NCBI RefSeq assembly: GCF_020283565.1
Contig: NC_060062.1
Span: 57,744,439 to 57,808,438, forward strand
Direction: 5' to 3'
Length of the DNA: 64,000 nucleotides
From: Trifolium pratense
Lineage: Eukaryota > Streptophyta > Magnoliopsida > Fabales > Fabaceae
A program made the translations under genes and the position numbers. A model generated the notes under the pieces. The model worked only from the letters and a program-made list of their open reading frames with translations, was not told the origin of the DNA and did no database searches. Shown here piece after piece: positions 46,270 to 59,277 of the stretch; positions within the stretch are counted from its first letter, which is position 1, and each line of letters opens with the position of its first letter.

Positions 46270-49221
46270 GTATGTATGTATATGTAACTTCCTAACTTCT
46301 TGTTTACTAATAAAATTTCCCTTATAACTTGCTTCCTCAAGGTGTTTCAAATTCTTGTTATAGTTGTGATCTCTAATTATTAATGTATATTTAAAAATTA
46401 AAAATGCTAACTAGTGGCTAGTGAGATTAGTTAAGGAAACTAAATATAGTAAAATGTTCTTAGAACTTACATAGTTAATATTCTTAAGATACAAAAAATG
46501 ATGTTTTCTATGGAGACACTAGTTAGCATGACCATTTGAAAAATTGTGGTCAAATCTAACTTATTGTAAGTGTGTCAAAATAGTTTATGAACATGTAATT
46601 TTCGTTAGGAAAAACTTATGAATGTACATACACGCTGATTTATTTGCACAAATTATTTTTCATAAAATAAAAACTAAATCAATTCAAACGAGTCCGATAT
46701 TAAAAATGTTGACATAGGACACGTTTGGATTTGACTTATTTTTGAGCTTATGGAAATAACTTATGCAAATAAATAAATTTTAATGTTAATTTATAAGTTT
46801 TTACTAACAAAAATTATATCTTTATAAGCTGTTTTATCATAAATTACATTGGAAAGCTTATAATAATACATAAAAGCTTATTTATTTGGATAAGTTATAT
46901 TATGCATACTCATAGTCTAGATTCATGCACTTAATTACATGATTTTACAAAAAATCTTGAGCATCACTAGTATTTTCATTTGAAACATAGATCTACTCTC
47001 ATGTCCACATCAAATATTGATTTAGTCTTAATAATTTTCCTTCTGAATACAATTATTTTATATGATCCATGCTAATAGTAGTGTACAAAAAAAAAAGGTG
47101 TGTAATACTAGTGCTAATTATAGTAAATTTGACAAGGACATGGAACGAACCTATTATAACTAACGCATGTTTACTAGTACTAGAATAACTAAGCATGACA
47201 TTAATAGTCAAATGGAACCACCAATTGTGTGTCCTCCAAGTAAGAAAAGATGTAACACTAAAAAAATATTGCGTGTCATTAATAGTCAAATGGAACCACC
47301 AATTGTGTGTCCTCCAAGTAAAAAAATACAATTAAAACTTAGGTGTCTTTGATCAGCTAGAAAATAAGAAATCAGACAAGATAATTTTAGTTGTTATGTG
47401 TCTGATCGTAAAACTGTTTTAGGACTGGAGATATTGAAAGGCAAGAACAATTTTTGTCTCTCACTAAACAACAACAAAATATTTTATCCTTAATATAAAT
47501 TGTCTAAAATATTAAAATATCAGTTTGTTCACCAAACATCGTATAAGACAATAAATTGTTCAATATCATAACAATTTATTCTATACTGTTCTACTATGTA
47601 TTGTACTGTTCTATCTTATATTATTCTATTTAATACTTACTCTTTAACCTATCATTTTTAAAGAAAGTCTGATTTAAATGGGAATGAATCACCCCATGTC
47701 ATATGAATGTCCATTTACATGAGTAGTAAACTCATTGTATTCATAAGAATGAATTCCTCATCACCTGAACCTGAACCGATAAAGCTTGGCCAGGTCCCAT
47801 GTGCCATTGCCATATATTCACTCTTAAAATTTAATGTAATAGATAATTGGTATTTTATTTTAACTTATATTATATACTTCACAAATAAAATTAAATATTA
47901 TATCATATTTTTATATTAATTTATATTTAAAAGTGTTATGTTTTAAATGAATTTTGTAAGATACCGATATTCAACAATGTAAATGGGATATAAAAAATTA
48001 GTCTTTTATAGTAAATACTAATTTAGGCAATTTTTAAATTTTTGCAATTGCGCAAACTGTTTGTGTTTTATTTTTTTTGAGAAACTATTTATGTTTTATT
48101 AAATAGTAGTCTCTTTGATTGTTTTTATGTAGATAATTTACCTTTTTAAATGTACCAACTTTTTTTTACCTTTATAAATTAATTTAATAATTAACATATC
48201 TTGTATATATTATAAATAAAAAATATCAATTATTATTTTTAGCCCAAATAAAATAAATCTAAAATGATATATTATCTCTCTTAAAAAGAGGACAAAAGAA
48301 AATAATTGTCTTGATCAACAAGAATTCACCAAAAATATATTCTTGAGCAACAAGAAAAATGTACTATTTTTTTTAAGGAAGAAAAATGTACTAACATGAA
48401 CTTATCCGTTATTATTAGATTACATCATATAATTACTACTGCATGTATTATTTACATCTTTATGCCATCTTATTTCATCTAAAATAATTGTACAATTGTA
48501 AAACAACAAAAAAATTGTACAATTATTTGACTACAAAATTTATATAATTTCGTACTGGAGACCTTAAGAAGGAGCACATTCTGATACATTACGGGTTTTT
48601 TCGGGTACTCTTTCTGGTGATTGTATTGGATATTCTTCTTTATGATCACAAGGTGGTGTTTGGGCAGGTCTTCACTTATTACGTTCGGACGTGACAAGGA
48701 AGCCAGGTCTCAAGTCAATACCATCAGACCAACTCAAGTGGATTGATTTATATTATATATTAAAAAATATTTTCTTTAAAGCCAAAAAAACTAAATGGTA
48801 CATATTAAAATAAATTTATACAATTATTTGACTCAATATTATATATTAAATGAAATTTCTACAATTATTTGACTCAATGTTATATATTAAATTAAATTTA
48901 TACAATTATTTGACTTAATATTATTTTTTAAAATAAACAAATAACATTGAGTAAAAAAATTATCATTTAATTGTTTAAAAATAAACTTTTATTTCTTAAA
49001 AAATTATTAAAAAAATCCTAAATAAATAGAAGATAGTAGTAAAATAAAAACAAATTTCAACAATAGTGAAAAACAAAAATACGTCTAGAATAGTATTTTT
49101 TTAGTGCATTTACAAAACTCTCCTTGGTAGAGAGAGAATTTGTTTGTCCTTCATTGAATATTTTCCCTTTTTGTTTGTTACGTTTCTTTCTGAGGTGTGT
49201 TTTTCGCGCTCCATTTTTGTC
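46270..49221. other. Intergenic spacer (or very long leader intron)
   Basis: No gene seen. Holds a MITE at 46403-46530 (ends AATGCTAACTAGTG / CACTAGTTAGCATG, same family as 34922-35098) and a direct repeat of about 50 bp at 47199-47248 and 47275-47324 containing CAAATGGAACCACCAATTGT. Confidence 0.5.
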
Positions 49222-49229
49222 TATAAATT
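49222..49229 (+). promoter_or_regulatory. TATA box of sucrose synthase
   Basis: TATAAATT, followed by a C/T-rich leader starting about 25-30 bp downstream. It is consistent with transcription from about 49250 into the leader exon. Confidence 0.6.
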
Positions 49230-49301
49230 CACACTTCCATCACTTCTTTTCTTCATTCATCATTTCTCTTCTTTCTCAACCCTCTCATATTTTTTGCGTC
49301 C

Positions 49302-49324
49302 ACTCTCTCTCTCTCTCTCTACGG

Positions 49325-49392
<68 letters not shown>
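49302..49392 (+). repeat. CT microsatellite in the leader
   Basis: CT runs at 49302-49320 and 49327-49392 (about 33 dinucleotides), separated by ACGGTAT. They lie within the inferred 5' UTR. Confidence 0.9.
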
Positions 49393-49394
<2 letters not shown>

Positions 49395-49576
49395 CTTTCG
49401 TATTGTCTTGTTTTAACACTGTAACACAACTTTATGACATTGATCCATGCTTTCTTTCTAGTAGTAGCTTTAATTTGGTTTTTGTTTGGTGTTAACTTTC
49501 TCAGAGGAAAAAAAAAATTCCAAAAAATTCGAGTTCAATTTTTGAGTAAAATAATTCTTATTCAGATTCCACTCTC

Positions 49577-49615
49577 TCTAGATTACTTAGAGGTAATTTC
49601 TCCTAGTAATCTAGA
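49577..49615 (+). promoter_or_regulatory. Hairpin in the sucrose synthase leader
   Basis: TCTAGATTACT (49577-49587) and AGTAATCTAGA (49605-49615) are perfect 11-bp arms around a 17-base loop that contains GAGGTAATT, a weak alternative donor. A second, weaker pairing follows (CAGATTAC / TAATCTG, about 49633-49670). Confidence 0.5.
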
Positions 49616-50484
49616 GTTCGCTCTGAATCAAACTCCAGATTACCCAGGATTATTTTTCCTAATAATCTGAAGTTCGGTTCAGAGGTAAGTAAAATCATCA
49701 GAAATTGAACTCGAATATTTTGGGATTTTTTTTGGTACAAAGATTTTTTGGAAACTTTATTTAAGTTTCCACCTTCATTTTCATGTCCTTTAACTATGTT
49801 CTGAGGTTATGTCTATGTTAAGTTACTTTTGTCTCATTTTATGGGATTATGGTTATGTTGTTATGTCTTTTTGCTTTGTTTTTTTTTTTCTTTTTCGGTG
49901 GGGTTCAGAAAAATAAACACACATCAATTTTTTGTCTGTAGCAGTAGCTTTGAGCTAAGATCTTCTTTGTTGGTTTGTCAATTTTTTTGTTATGTTTTGG
50001 ATTTATACTGAAATAAGATTTTTAAGGTTTGATCCTGCAAAATTGAAGTTCAATTTTGAAACACTTCAATTTTTGGTGTTTTAAATTTCTAATTAATAAT
50101 GTTATTAACAGAAAATTGTATGTGATGATATTAAAAAATTACTACTTCTTAGAATATTTTCTTTGCACTTTGTATGGTAGAGAATTTTTAGTTGAATTTA
50201 AGGTACATGATTTTATTAATTAATATTACTATTGTTTAGATAAGTTGTTGGTAAGGGTTGATTTGTCTTCAAATCCAATCTAATCATGTAGAATATTTTT
50301 TTCTTCTTTTCCACACTGCTTTGGTTTTGTGACTTTTTGTTGATTATTCTTATATTTGGTTTTGTTTTTGTGACTTTTGTTTGATTATTATTCTTATATT
50401 CTTTTTTGTTATATGGTGTGGCTTATTCTGTTTTGTGCTGTGTTGATGTTGATGTTGCAGTTGAAGTTTTAAGCTTTTGAAGCA

Positions 50485-53400
50485 ATGGCGAGTCTTACTC
50501 GTTCTACTTCTCTCCGAGAGAGGTTTGATGAAACTCTCACTGCTAACAGGAATGAAGTTTTGGCCCTTTTGTCAAGGTACTTGCTTAATTATTTTGTTTT
50601 TGAAAAAAAAAATATGTGCATGTTTGGACCGGTGCTGAGTTTGACAAAATTACAGTGCCACTGCGATGTTGTTAATATACATTTTTGTCGATCTAAACAT
50701 ACACTAAGTTTTTTGTAAGGATTGAAAATAACATTCAAAATTTCGTGTTTAACTTAAAAGGATTGAAGCAAAGGGAAAAGGAATCCTGCAACACCATCAA
50801 GTCATTGCTGAGTTTGAAGAAATCCCTGAGGCGAATAGGCAAAAACTAGTTAATGGAGCTTTTGGAGAAGTTTTGAGATCTACTCAGGTAAATAATTTTT
50901 TGTTGATTATTGTTGTGTGTTACAATACAGCTATAATTGGTGAGATTTGTATATTAATTTTTTGATTTGTGCTGTTTAGGAAGCCATAGTGTTACCACCA
51001 TTTGTTGCTCTTGCTGTTCGTCCAAGGCCTGGTGTTTGGGAGTATCTGAAAGTCGATGTGCACGGTCTTGTTGTCGATGAGTTGCTTCCTGCTGAGTATC
51101 TCAAGTTCAAGGAGGAGCTTGTTGAAGGAAGGTAAAGGTTTTTGAGATTCCGTTGCTCTTGATTTGTCTGTAACGAAAAGTGTATTTTCTTATTATATTT
51201 AAGTATAATTTATGAATTTAAAATGTTTCATTCTTTCTTAATGTAGTTCGAATGGCAACTTTGTGCTTGAATTGGACTTTGAACCATTCAATGCCTCTTT
51301 TCCTCGACCAACGCTGAACAAGTCAATTGGAAATGGCGTTGAGTTTCTCAATCGCCATCTTTCTGCTAAGCTTTTCCATGGCAAAGAAAGCTTGCAGCCA
51401 CTTTTGGAATTCCTCAGGCTTCACAACTACAATGGAAAGGTATTTAGACATTTCCCTAATCGCCGTCTTTTTGTTTGTTTGTTTTGATTTTACTGAGTTA
51501 ATGTATTGCTTATTGCAGACTATAATGTTGAATGACAGAATTCAAAATCTGAATTCTCTTCAACAAGTTTTGAGAACAGCAGAAGATTATCTTATCACCA
51601 TTGCTCCCCAAACACCCTACTCGGAATTTGAACACAAATTTCAGGATATTGGTTTGGAGAGAGGTTGGGGTGACACCGCTGAGCGTGTCCTTGAAACGAT
51701 CCAACTTCTGTTGGATCTTCTTGAGGCACCTGATCCTTACACCCTCGAGACATTCCTTGGAAGAATCCCTATGGTCTTCAATGTTGTCATCCTTTCTCCA
51801 CATGGTTACTTCGCCCAAGATAACGTCTTGGGATACCCTGATACTGGTGGACAGGTTAGTCGAGATAACATGCTTCATAAATCATAATATTTTTAAACTG
51901 TTATTGCGGCTGCACTATGCATTTGATTTGAAACCTATACAATGTGATATTGTATTTGTGGCCACATACCGCATTTATTTGTATTTTACGTCTTCGTAAT
52001 ATTAAGGATCACAACAAACTGCAACTGCTACCGCAATTTAATTTTTCTTACAAGATACTAGATATATGTACTACTTCATTCTAGTTTTCTTTCAAGGTTG
52101 AGTGACATGTTCGTATTGATTCTCTAATCTAGGTTGTGTACATCTTGGACCAAGTTCGTGCCTTGGAGAACGAGATGCTCAGACGTATCAAGCAACAAGG
52201 CTTGGATATCAAACCTCGCATTCTTATTGTATGTTCTAGTGTACTTATTATGAATAGTTAGCATAGTTATATAGGTTTTATGGATATTTCTCTTACTAGA
52301 GCTTGTGTTTTTTTGTTAAATTCAGATCACCCGTCTTCTCCCCGATGCAGTAGGAACTACTTGTGGCGATCGTCTTGAGAAGGTTTATGATACTGAATAT
52401 TGCCACATTCTTCGAGTTCCCTTTAGAACAGAGAAGGGAATTGTTCGCAAATGGATCTCAAGATTCGAAGTCTGGCCCTACCTAGAGACTTTCTCTGAGG
52501 TGAAACTTTCTTTCATCAATATGACACAGTTCAAGCATTTTGATGTTTTCACTTGAATTTAGCTTCATTTTGATATGAAACTATTTTATTTTCCCTTTTC
52601 ATTAGGATGTTGCCATGGAACTTGCCAAAGAGTTGCAAGGCAAGCCTGATCTGATTGTCGGAAACTACAGCGATGGAAACATTGTCGCCTCTCTGTTAGC
52701 ACATAAATTAGGCGTAACTCAGGTTTGTCTACACACATCAATTTCTAATTAAGTTATTACCATTTGTTGACTATCCTTTGAAAATATTTCTTAAAGTTTC
52801 CACCTTCATTTTGATGCGACCGCAGTGTACTATTGCTCATGCACTTGAGAAGACCAAGTATCCAGAATCTGACCTTTACTGGAAAAAATTCGAAGACAAA
52901 TATCATTTCTCGTGCCAATTTACTGCTGATCTTTTCGCAATGAACCACACAGACTTTATTATCACAAGTACTTTCCAAGAGATCGCTGGAAGGTGAACTA
53001 TTATTATAGTATCATTTTATTCATTATGTTTATTCCTAATGACTTTATAATAGTTATTGATTATCTTATAAATTTCTTACATGTCTTTGTATCTTACAGC
53101 AAGGATACTGTTGGGCAGTATGAGAGTCACACTGCCTTCACCCTTCCTGGACTTTACCGTGTTGTTCACGGTATCGATGTCTTTGATCCAAAATTCAACA
53201 TTGTCTCTCCTGGAGCTGATATGAGCATTTACTTTCCATATACCGAAACTGAGCGTAGGCTGACATCGTTCCACCCTGAGATTGAAGAACTTCTCTATAG
53301 CTCAGTGGAGAATGAGGAGCACATGTAAGCGTAATTCAATTTAGTCCCTAAAATTAATGAAACTTCGAAATGATCCATGAAATTGGAAATCCTCAGTCAC

Positions 53401-55334
53401 ATTAATATTTTTCAGTTGGTCGATATCTGAAACTGTCTCGGCCAGATTAGTGTGATCAATATTTTCAAATTAATGGATCATTTTAGAATTTCATTAAATT
53501 TTCTTATTTCTATAATTTGGAAGACTAAATGTTGATTCACTATTAATATAGTACAAGATTTTCCTTTTTTATATCATCGAACCTGTCTTATTTAACGGCA
53601 TTTCATAACAGATGTGTATTGAAGGATCGCACCAAGCCAATTATCTTCACCATGGCAAGGTTGGACCGAGTCAAGAATATTACAGGACTTGTCGAGTGGT
53701 ACGGAAAGAATGCTCGCCTAAGGGAGTTAGTAAACCTCGTCATTGTTGCTGGAGACAGGAGGAAGGAGTCTAAGGATTTAGAAGAGAAAGCTGAGATGAA
53801 GAAAATGTACGGCCTAATCGAAACCTACAAATTGAACGGTCAGTTCAGATGGATTTCCTCACAGATGAACCGAATTCGGAACGGAGAGCTCTACCGTGTT
53901 ATCTGCGACACAAAAGGTGCTTTCGTGCAGCCAGCAATTTATGAAGCTTTTGGTTTAACTGTTGTTGAAGCTATGACTTGTGGATTGCCAACATTTGCTA
54001 CTTGTAATGGTGGTCCTGCTGAGATCATTGTTCATGGAAAATCTGGCTACCATATTGATCCTTATCATGGTGATCGCGCTGCTGAGACTATCGTTGAATT
54101 CTTTGAGAAGAGTAAGGCTGATCCTTCTTATTGGGACAAAATCTCTCATGGAGGTCTCAAACGTATTCATGAAAAGTAAGCCAATTACACTTAACATTAA
54201 TCTCTCTTATCTAAAAACTATCATCACATTCACACAACAATAGTTTCATTTGGTTACCTAATATTTCATTAAAACAATCATCACACTCAAGGTGTTAATT
54301 TTTTGGTAATTTTCGCGTTACAATCCTTGAATTGCGGCAAATTTGCTCAAATGCAATTGTTACGTCTTAATTGGTGTCGTGTTGCTGCAATCTATTTAGC
54401 ACAGACACGATATTAGTGTCGTGTCATGTGTTCGTGTATATGTTAGAGCTTCATAGGTTGCAATTGTTGATCACATTCACATACAATGTGACAGTAGTCT
54501 CACTTTGTTACCTAAAGTCTGACTACAAAATTATGAAACATGATTGCCTGCTGTTTTAACAGCACACTGTTCTAAATCTCAATCGTCGATTTTAGATTGG
54601 ACGACTCAGATTACATATTAATAAAATTTACTATAAACGATCTCGGACGTCGATTTCAAATCAGGTGGTTAAAAACAGTTATGCAGTTACTGTGTTTAAT
54701 GCAGACCCTAGAATTATCATGTGTCACACTCACTATATAAAGTTGCAAAGTTGTTTTTGAGTTATGAATATTGTGTTCTAAACTTCTAATTTTTTTTTTA
54801 TAATTATTTTATTGGTTATTCTTCATAGGTACACATGGCAGATATATTCAGACAGGCTTTTGACTCTGACTGGTGTGTATGGGTTCTGGAAGCATGTGAC
54901 AAACCTTGATCGCCGTGAGAGTAAACGTTACCTTGAGATGTTCTATGCACTCAAATACAGCCAATTGGTAATATATCATTTTTCTCAATACACTAGTATT
55001 TTTTTGGTTTAATTTTCTATTTGAGATGTTATCAATTTTTAAAAAATGTGTGAAATTAGTGGTACATATTTTAAAAAGGGTTTCAAAACCAGTGTTCCAG
55101 AACACTTTTTAAATATTTCACTTAAAATAATTAATTGTATTAAAAAAATTAAATATTTTAATTCTTAAAGAGTGTAACTAGAATACTCGTTAGCATTTTT
55201 TCTCTTTAAAATATGGGATTTTTTTTTCCTTTGTCTCTCCTTTGAATGTGATGTGATACCGTAATTTACTAATTTATTATGTTATTTTTGTGATCTTTTA
55301 GGCTAAATCTGTGCCCCTTGCTGTTGAAGAGTAA
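50485..55334 (+). CDS. SUS: Sucrose synthase (SUS1 clade), 13 coding exons
   Basis: Coding exons 50485-50576, 50761-50887, 50980-51131, 51247-51439, 51519-51854, 52133-52228, 52326-52499, 52606-52722, 52826-52992, 53100-53324, 53612-54175, 54829-54967 and 55302-55334; all GT-AG with matching phases, 804 residues, normal for SUS1 (about 805). It interconverts sucrose + UDP with fructose + UDP-glucose (or the ADP equivalents) in the cytosol and at membranes. Seen: N-terminal [11 protein letters not shown] with the kinase-site Ser near residue 11; DTGGQVVYILDQ near 296-307; [20 protein letters not shown] region [17 protein letters not shown]; and the GT4 E-x7-E motif [11 protein letters not shown]. 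Some residues differ from pea SUS1 as I know it (for example ATCNGG where pea has ATLNGG), so this may be a second SUS1-type paralogue. No disabling change. Confidence 0.96.
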
Positions 55335-55430
55335 AAACAATGAAGAGTGAAAGATAATGAAGAGTGAAAGATATTGCGGAACCAACATTTTGTCATTTGG
55401 AGTTGCATGGAGCTTTTATTAAAAATTAAA

Positions 55431-55440
55431 AATAAATAAA
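55431..55440 (+). terminator. Candidate poly(A) signal of sucrose synthase
   Basis: AATAAATAAA lies about 100 bp after the stop codon at 55334, a usual distance. Confidence 0.5.
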
Positions 55441-55740
55441 ACCAATTGATTTTGATATTGTGATTAGGTTTTGGATTGAAAAAAAAACATGTGTCCTTTT
55501 TTAAATTGTTAGTATGTTTAGGATGAAAAAAAAGTAAAAATAAATTGTACTTTTCTAATTGCTTTATTTGATATTGTTGGAATCTTCAAATATGGGGTGT
55601 TTACCCAATAAATTCAATTTCAAGATGTGTCTTCAATTCAATTTGTCTGTTCCTTGGTCCATTGGTTCACATTCCTCTCAAATTATCATTTTCCAAGTTT
55701 TTTCTCCTGACCTCGCCTTTCTTTTATACCCCATAAATTT

Positions 55741-56600
55741 TATTTTGTCCCTTATGGTTTGAAAAAATTTGGCCAACTTATTTCGGTTTCTACGAACCGA
55801 AATTTTTAAACATGGAAAAAAAATTCGGTTTATATAAATCGAAATAACATAAATTTACCCCCCAAAAAGAAGAAAGATTTATGTGAAAATTCGTGTAGAG
55901 CTACCTGTGGTAAATTTAGCATATCTCTCTGAATATAAGTCGTATGTTAATGATTTTTAATCTAGTGTAAAGAAAACAAAATTTACTACAAGATTGACAT
56001 TAGAATTGTTAAATTTCATTAAGTATAGTATGAAAAAATCTACCTACAAGTTTGAGAAAAGTTTCGGCAAAATGTAGAGATACATGTGGTAAATTTATCA
56101 TAACTCTCTGAATATAAGTTGTATGCTAATGATTTTTAATCTAGTGTAAAGAAGACAAAATTTACTACAGGATTGACACCGGAATTATTAAATTTCATTA
56201 AGTATGGTATGAGAAAATCTACCTACAAGTTTGAGAAAAGTTTCTTCTCTCTTTCTATACCGGTACCCATTATTTGGTCAAACTGAACCAATTGGATAGT
56301 TAACCCTCAAAACAAAAATTGTATTTGTATTCTTAACACCCTAAGCTTTTCAACGAGTGGTCGTTTACTCAAATCGGACATCGTTTAGTATTTCAAATAA
56401 ATTGTTGAAGTTGAGGGTCTCATGCAGAATTTATGCAGGAAATCTGAAAAAAATTTGGAACACAATATTTCGGTTTATATTAACCGAAATTTTTTAGCAT
56501 GACAAAAAATTTCGGTTCGTATAAACCGCAGTACCCCCAAGGTCAAAAACGGAAATTCAGAGAATAAAAAAGAAATGCAAGAGTTGGGAGAGAAAACTTC
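55741..56600. repeat. Hairpin-ended repeat with internal 179-bp tandem duplication
   Basis: Two arms (about 55770-55860 and 56460-56535) each carry TTCGGTT...AACCGAA pairs around TTTCGGTTTATAT-type sequence. Between them two copies of a ~179-bp unit (55895-56073, 56074-56250) share GTGGTAAATTTA, CTCTCTGAATATAAGT and TCTACCTACAAGTTTGAGAA. This suggests a non-autonomous element; no target duplication or coding frame found. Confidence 0.6.
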
Positions 56601-57625
56601 ATCATTTTAAGCTTCCATTGACAAGTACTAATGAGAAATACTAGGAACAAGCCTAAATAAATATTTTTTAGGCACATTCACGTTAAACTAAAAAAAATTA
56701 AATAAAAAATAATTAAAATAAAATTAATTGACGTGATTATTTTATTTTTTTTAAATTTATTTAATTTTTGAGTGTGTGCTTAAATTTTGCATCCTAGCCT
56801 AGGTAAGGCTATATCAGTACTAATTTAGGTTGGTTTGACTAGGAAACATTACCTGGTCCTACCTCTTGATTTTTTGTTTTTGAAAAGATGAAAGATTGAT
56901 TTGAATGTTACTTGAAAACAATGTTTTAAAATCAAGTCATAGAATTGATGAGGGTATTGGATCAATAGGATATTGATCGAACTACTATGTTAGTGGTTGA
57001 ACGGTAAGACTAAATTAAATAAAATTGGATAAATCGATTGAATAAATTAGTCTCTATAACAAAACTATATAGGTATTAAATCAGGTTGAATCAGATGACT
57101 CAGGCTCTAAAAAAATCATGACATATAAAAAATGTGAAAAATTCAAAATAACATAATTTCACAAGTTTATTTAAATACAAATTCTAAACATAGTCATCAC
57201 ACATACAATAAAATAGTACAAAGTGTAAATCCAAATAAGTTTTGAACAAAGTTTATTTCTATTAAGCCACTAAGTTTAGTCTAGTGGTGAGGATTTGAAT
57301 AATATGTTTGAAACATTAGGTTTTGATCTTCAGCTCCATTGTAAACAACAACAAAATACTCTATTTCTATTTTTTATTTGAAAAAAAAATCAAAACAACG
57401 CCGTTTTGGATTTTGCAAAAAGAGTTAAGCATTGAACCAGCCGATTCGATGGTTTTCTTGGTTTTGACCAATTCAAATCGTCTCATCGATTCTTTAACAC
57501 ACCCAATCCAACAATTAGACCACACTAGTCACCCTTCGATTCGAATTTCGGTCATTTCACTTTGTGTGAATTTTTAATAACTTGTTATTTCGTCTATTTA
57601 TCAAAAGAATAAAAAAAAATTAATA
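56601..57625. other. Intergenic spacer
   Basis: AT-rich, no gene seen. About 57250-57340 contains CTAGTGGTGAGGATTTGAAT, a SINE/tRNA-like motif, too short to call. Confidence 0.4.
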
Positions 57626-57896
57626 CTCCCTCCGTCCCTAATTATAAGCACCCTTTCAAAGGAAAAATTTGTCCCTAAATATAAGTCTCTTTTCAATTTC
57701 CTAGACACATTTATTATTACTTTTCCAAACATAACCCTACTTTGCATTGAAATACATAAAGTTAATTATAAATACATCTTTTCACAAAGGATAATATAGT
57801 AATTCTAATACCCAAAAAATATAAATTTATTACACTACCAATTTTTCTTAATAAGAGTGAAAAATTGCAAATAAGCTTATATTAAGAGAACGAAAG
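57626..57896. mobile_element. Stowaway-type MITE
   Basis: CTCCCTCCGTCCCTAATTAT at the left and GCTTATATTAAGAGAACGAAAG at the right form the usual imperfect inverted ends, with TA flanks (57624-57625, 57897-57898). Confidence 0.75.
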
Positions 57897-57898
57897 TA

Positions 57899-58631
57899 AT
57901 ATATCCTTTGACAAAAATATTATTCATTTTCAAGTGAAGTATATGTGTTCTTTTTTTTTTCTTAATAAAAAAAAGAGAAAATTATGTGTTGGGTTTATGG
58001 GTTATGTATGTTACACGTCTATGTGATTGATAATGAGAATAGTTTGGGGCATTAAGGCGTGACATAATTTGTCCCCTTAGCATATGCACTTTCTTTTAAG
58101 GTACCTTGTACAAACAATTCTGGGTGGAAATAATGCCACCTTACATTACATATACAATTCTGGAAATTAAAGGTAAAAAAAAGCTATCTTGAATTTGCTA
58201 CATCTTTTAGCTGGCTTCTTTCTTATCAAAGAGACATTTAGTGGGAGAAGCATCTTTTTGTGACCATTGTTGTGTTCTACCATATTTGGGTCTATCCCTA
58301 ACTAGTGGAAAAACCAAATGAATAAATTTTACCCATAGTTTATGAAGTAAATAAACAAGAGACTCCTTGTCAAAAAAAATATATAAACAAGGGACTATTT
58401 TTTGTTTGTCAAGAACAAGAGACTCATTTAATTAAAATTTTAGAAAGAAAAAAAATGTGACACTTAACTTAACCACATTGATGGTACACAGAGTAAATTC
58501 ACTGATTCCATCAACACCGTGTAATCAAGATCACACGATGATCTAGAAATCACCGCATATTTTATTCAAGTGATGTCACTAATTCCTGAAGTTCGTCACA
58601 AAAATTTCTTACCTACACGATTACAAACTAA
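57899..58631. other. Intergenic spacer
   Basis: AT-rich; no gene or clear repeat seen before the CACTA-like end. Confidence 0.4.
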
Positions 58632-59135
58632 CACTACTAGAAAAAAATTCATTTGGGACGGAAAAATCCGTCGCACAACAGTTGAAATTTCCGTCCCGAA
58701 ATAATTTTGGGACGGAATTTGCGACATCAAGAATTTCGTCGCATTTCCGCTCGTCGCAATGTCTGGGGGACGGAATTTTCCAATCTGTCGCAATGTTGGG
58801 ACAGAATTCGGGACGGAAAAATGATAAAATGTTGTGACGGATTATACAATTCCGTCCCAATTTAGTGGCATATTTTAAAATTCCGTCTCAATACTGTGCT
58901 GCAAAATCTTGCTCAATTTCTTGTCCAATTCTAATGCATTCTGATAAAAGTAATTACTAATCAATAATATAAATTCATAATGTAATGATCATCAATTTTT
59001 ATTCAACTAATAAGCAATTACATATTTGTCTGATACAATTATAAACATAATATACATAATCCAAATTCTAAAAATACATTCAAAAGACTAAAACTTATAT
59101 TAATTTTGAAGATTGTAAGTACAAAGTCATCACTA

Positions 59136-59277
59136 TTATCTTGGAGGCATGGACACATGTTTCCAATCCTTATGCAATGCATCATAATCAATAGGCTTGA
59201 GAAAGTACTCATTCATCACCAAACTCATAATGTTGAGGTAGAGATTTAAGTTGTGAACATAGCTTAAGAAAATTTTC
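59136..59277 (-). other. Possible captured terminal exon
   Basis: After an acceptor TTTACAG at 59278-59284 (minus), one frame stays open to TAA at 59138-59136 and encodes a 46-residue tail ending DYDALHKDWKHVSMPPR. A second frame of the same exon ends LPQHYEFGDE. I do not recognise either. It lies inside the CACTA-like element. Confidence 0.3.

Larger units (their letters stand above)
49250..50460 (+). other. Sucrose synthase leader exon (to 49684) and leader intron
   Basis: The non-coding exon runs from about 49250 to a consensus donor CAGAG|GTAAGT at 49684/49685; the intron ends TTGCAG at 50460, 24 bp before the ATG at 50485. A leader intron in this place is common in plant sucrose synthase genes (family knowledge). 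The exon holds a CT microsatellite and two hairpins. Confidence 0.65.

Noticed and set aside
47053..47352. Short frames on both strands with a repeated WRTHNWWFHLTIN or INSQMEPPIVCPPSK
   Set aside because: They come from the 50-bp direct repeat; no other coding evidence.
49124..49495. Plus-strand frames rich in Ser-Leu
   Set aside because: Translation of the CT microsatellite in the sucrose synthase leader; they also begin upstream of the TATA box.
58596..58860. Minus-strand frames in the CACTA-like left arm
   Set aside because: They read through subterminal GGGACGGAA repeats and have no domain.
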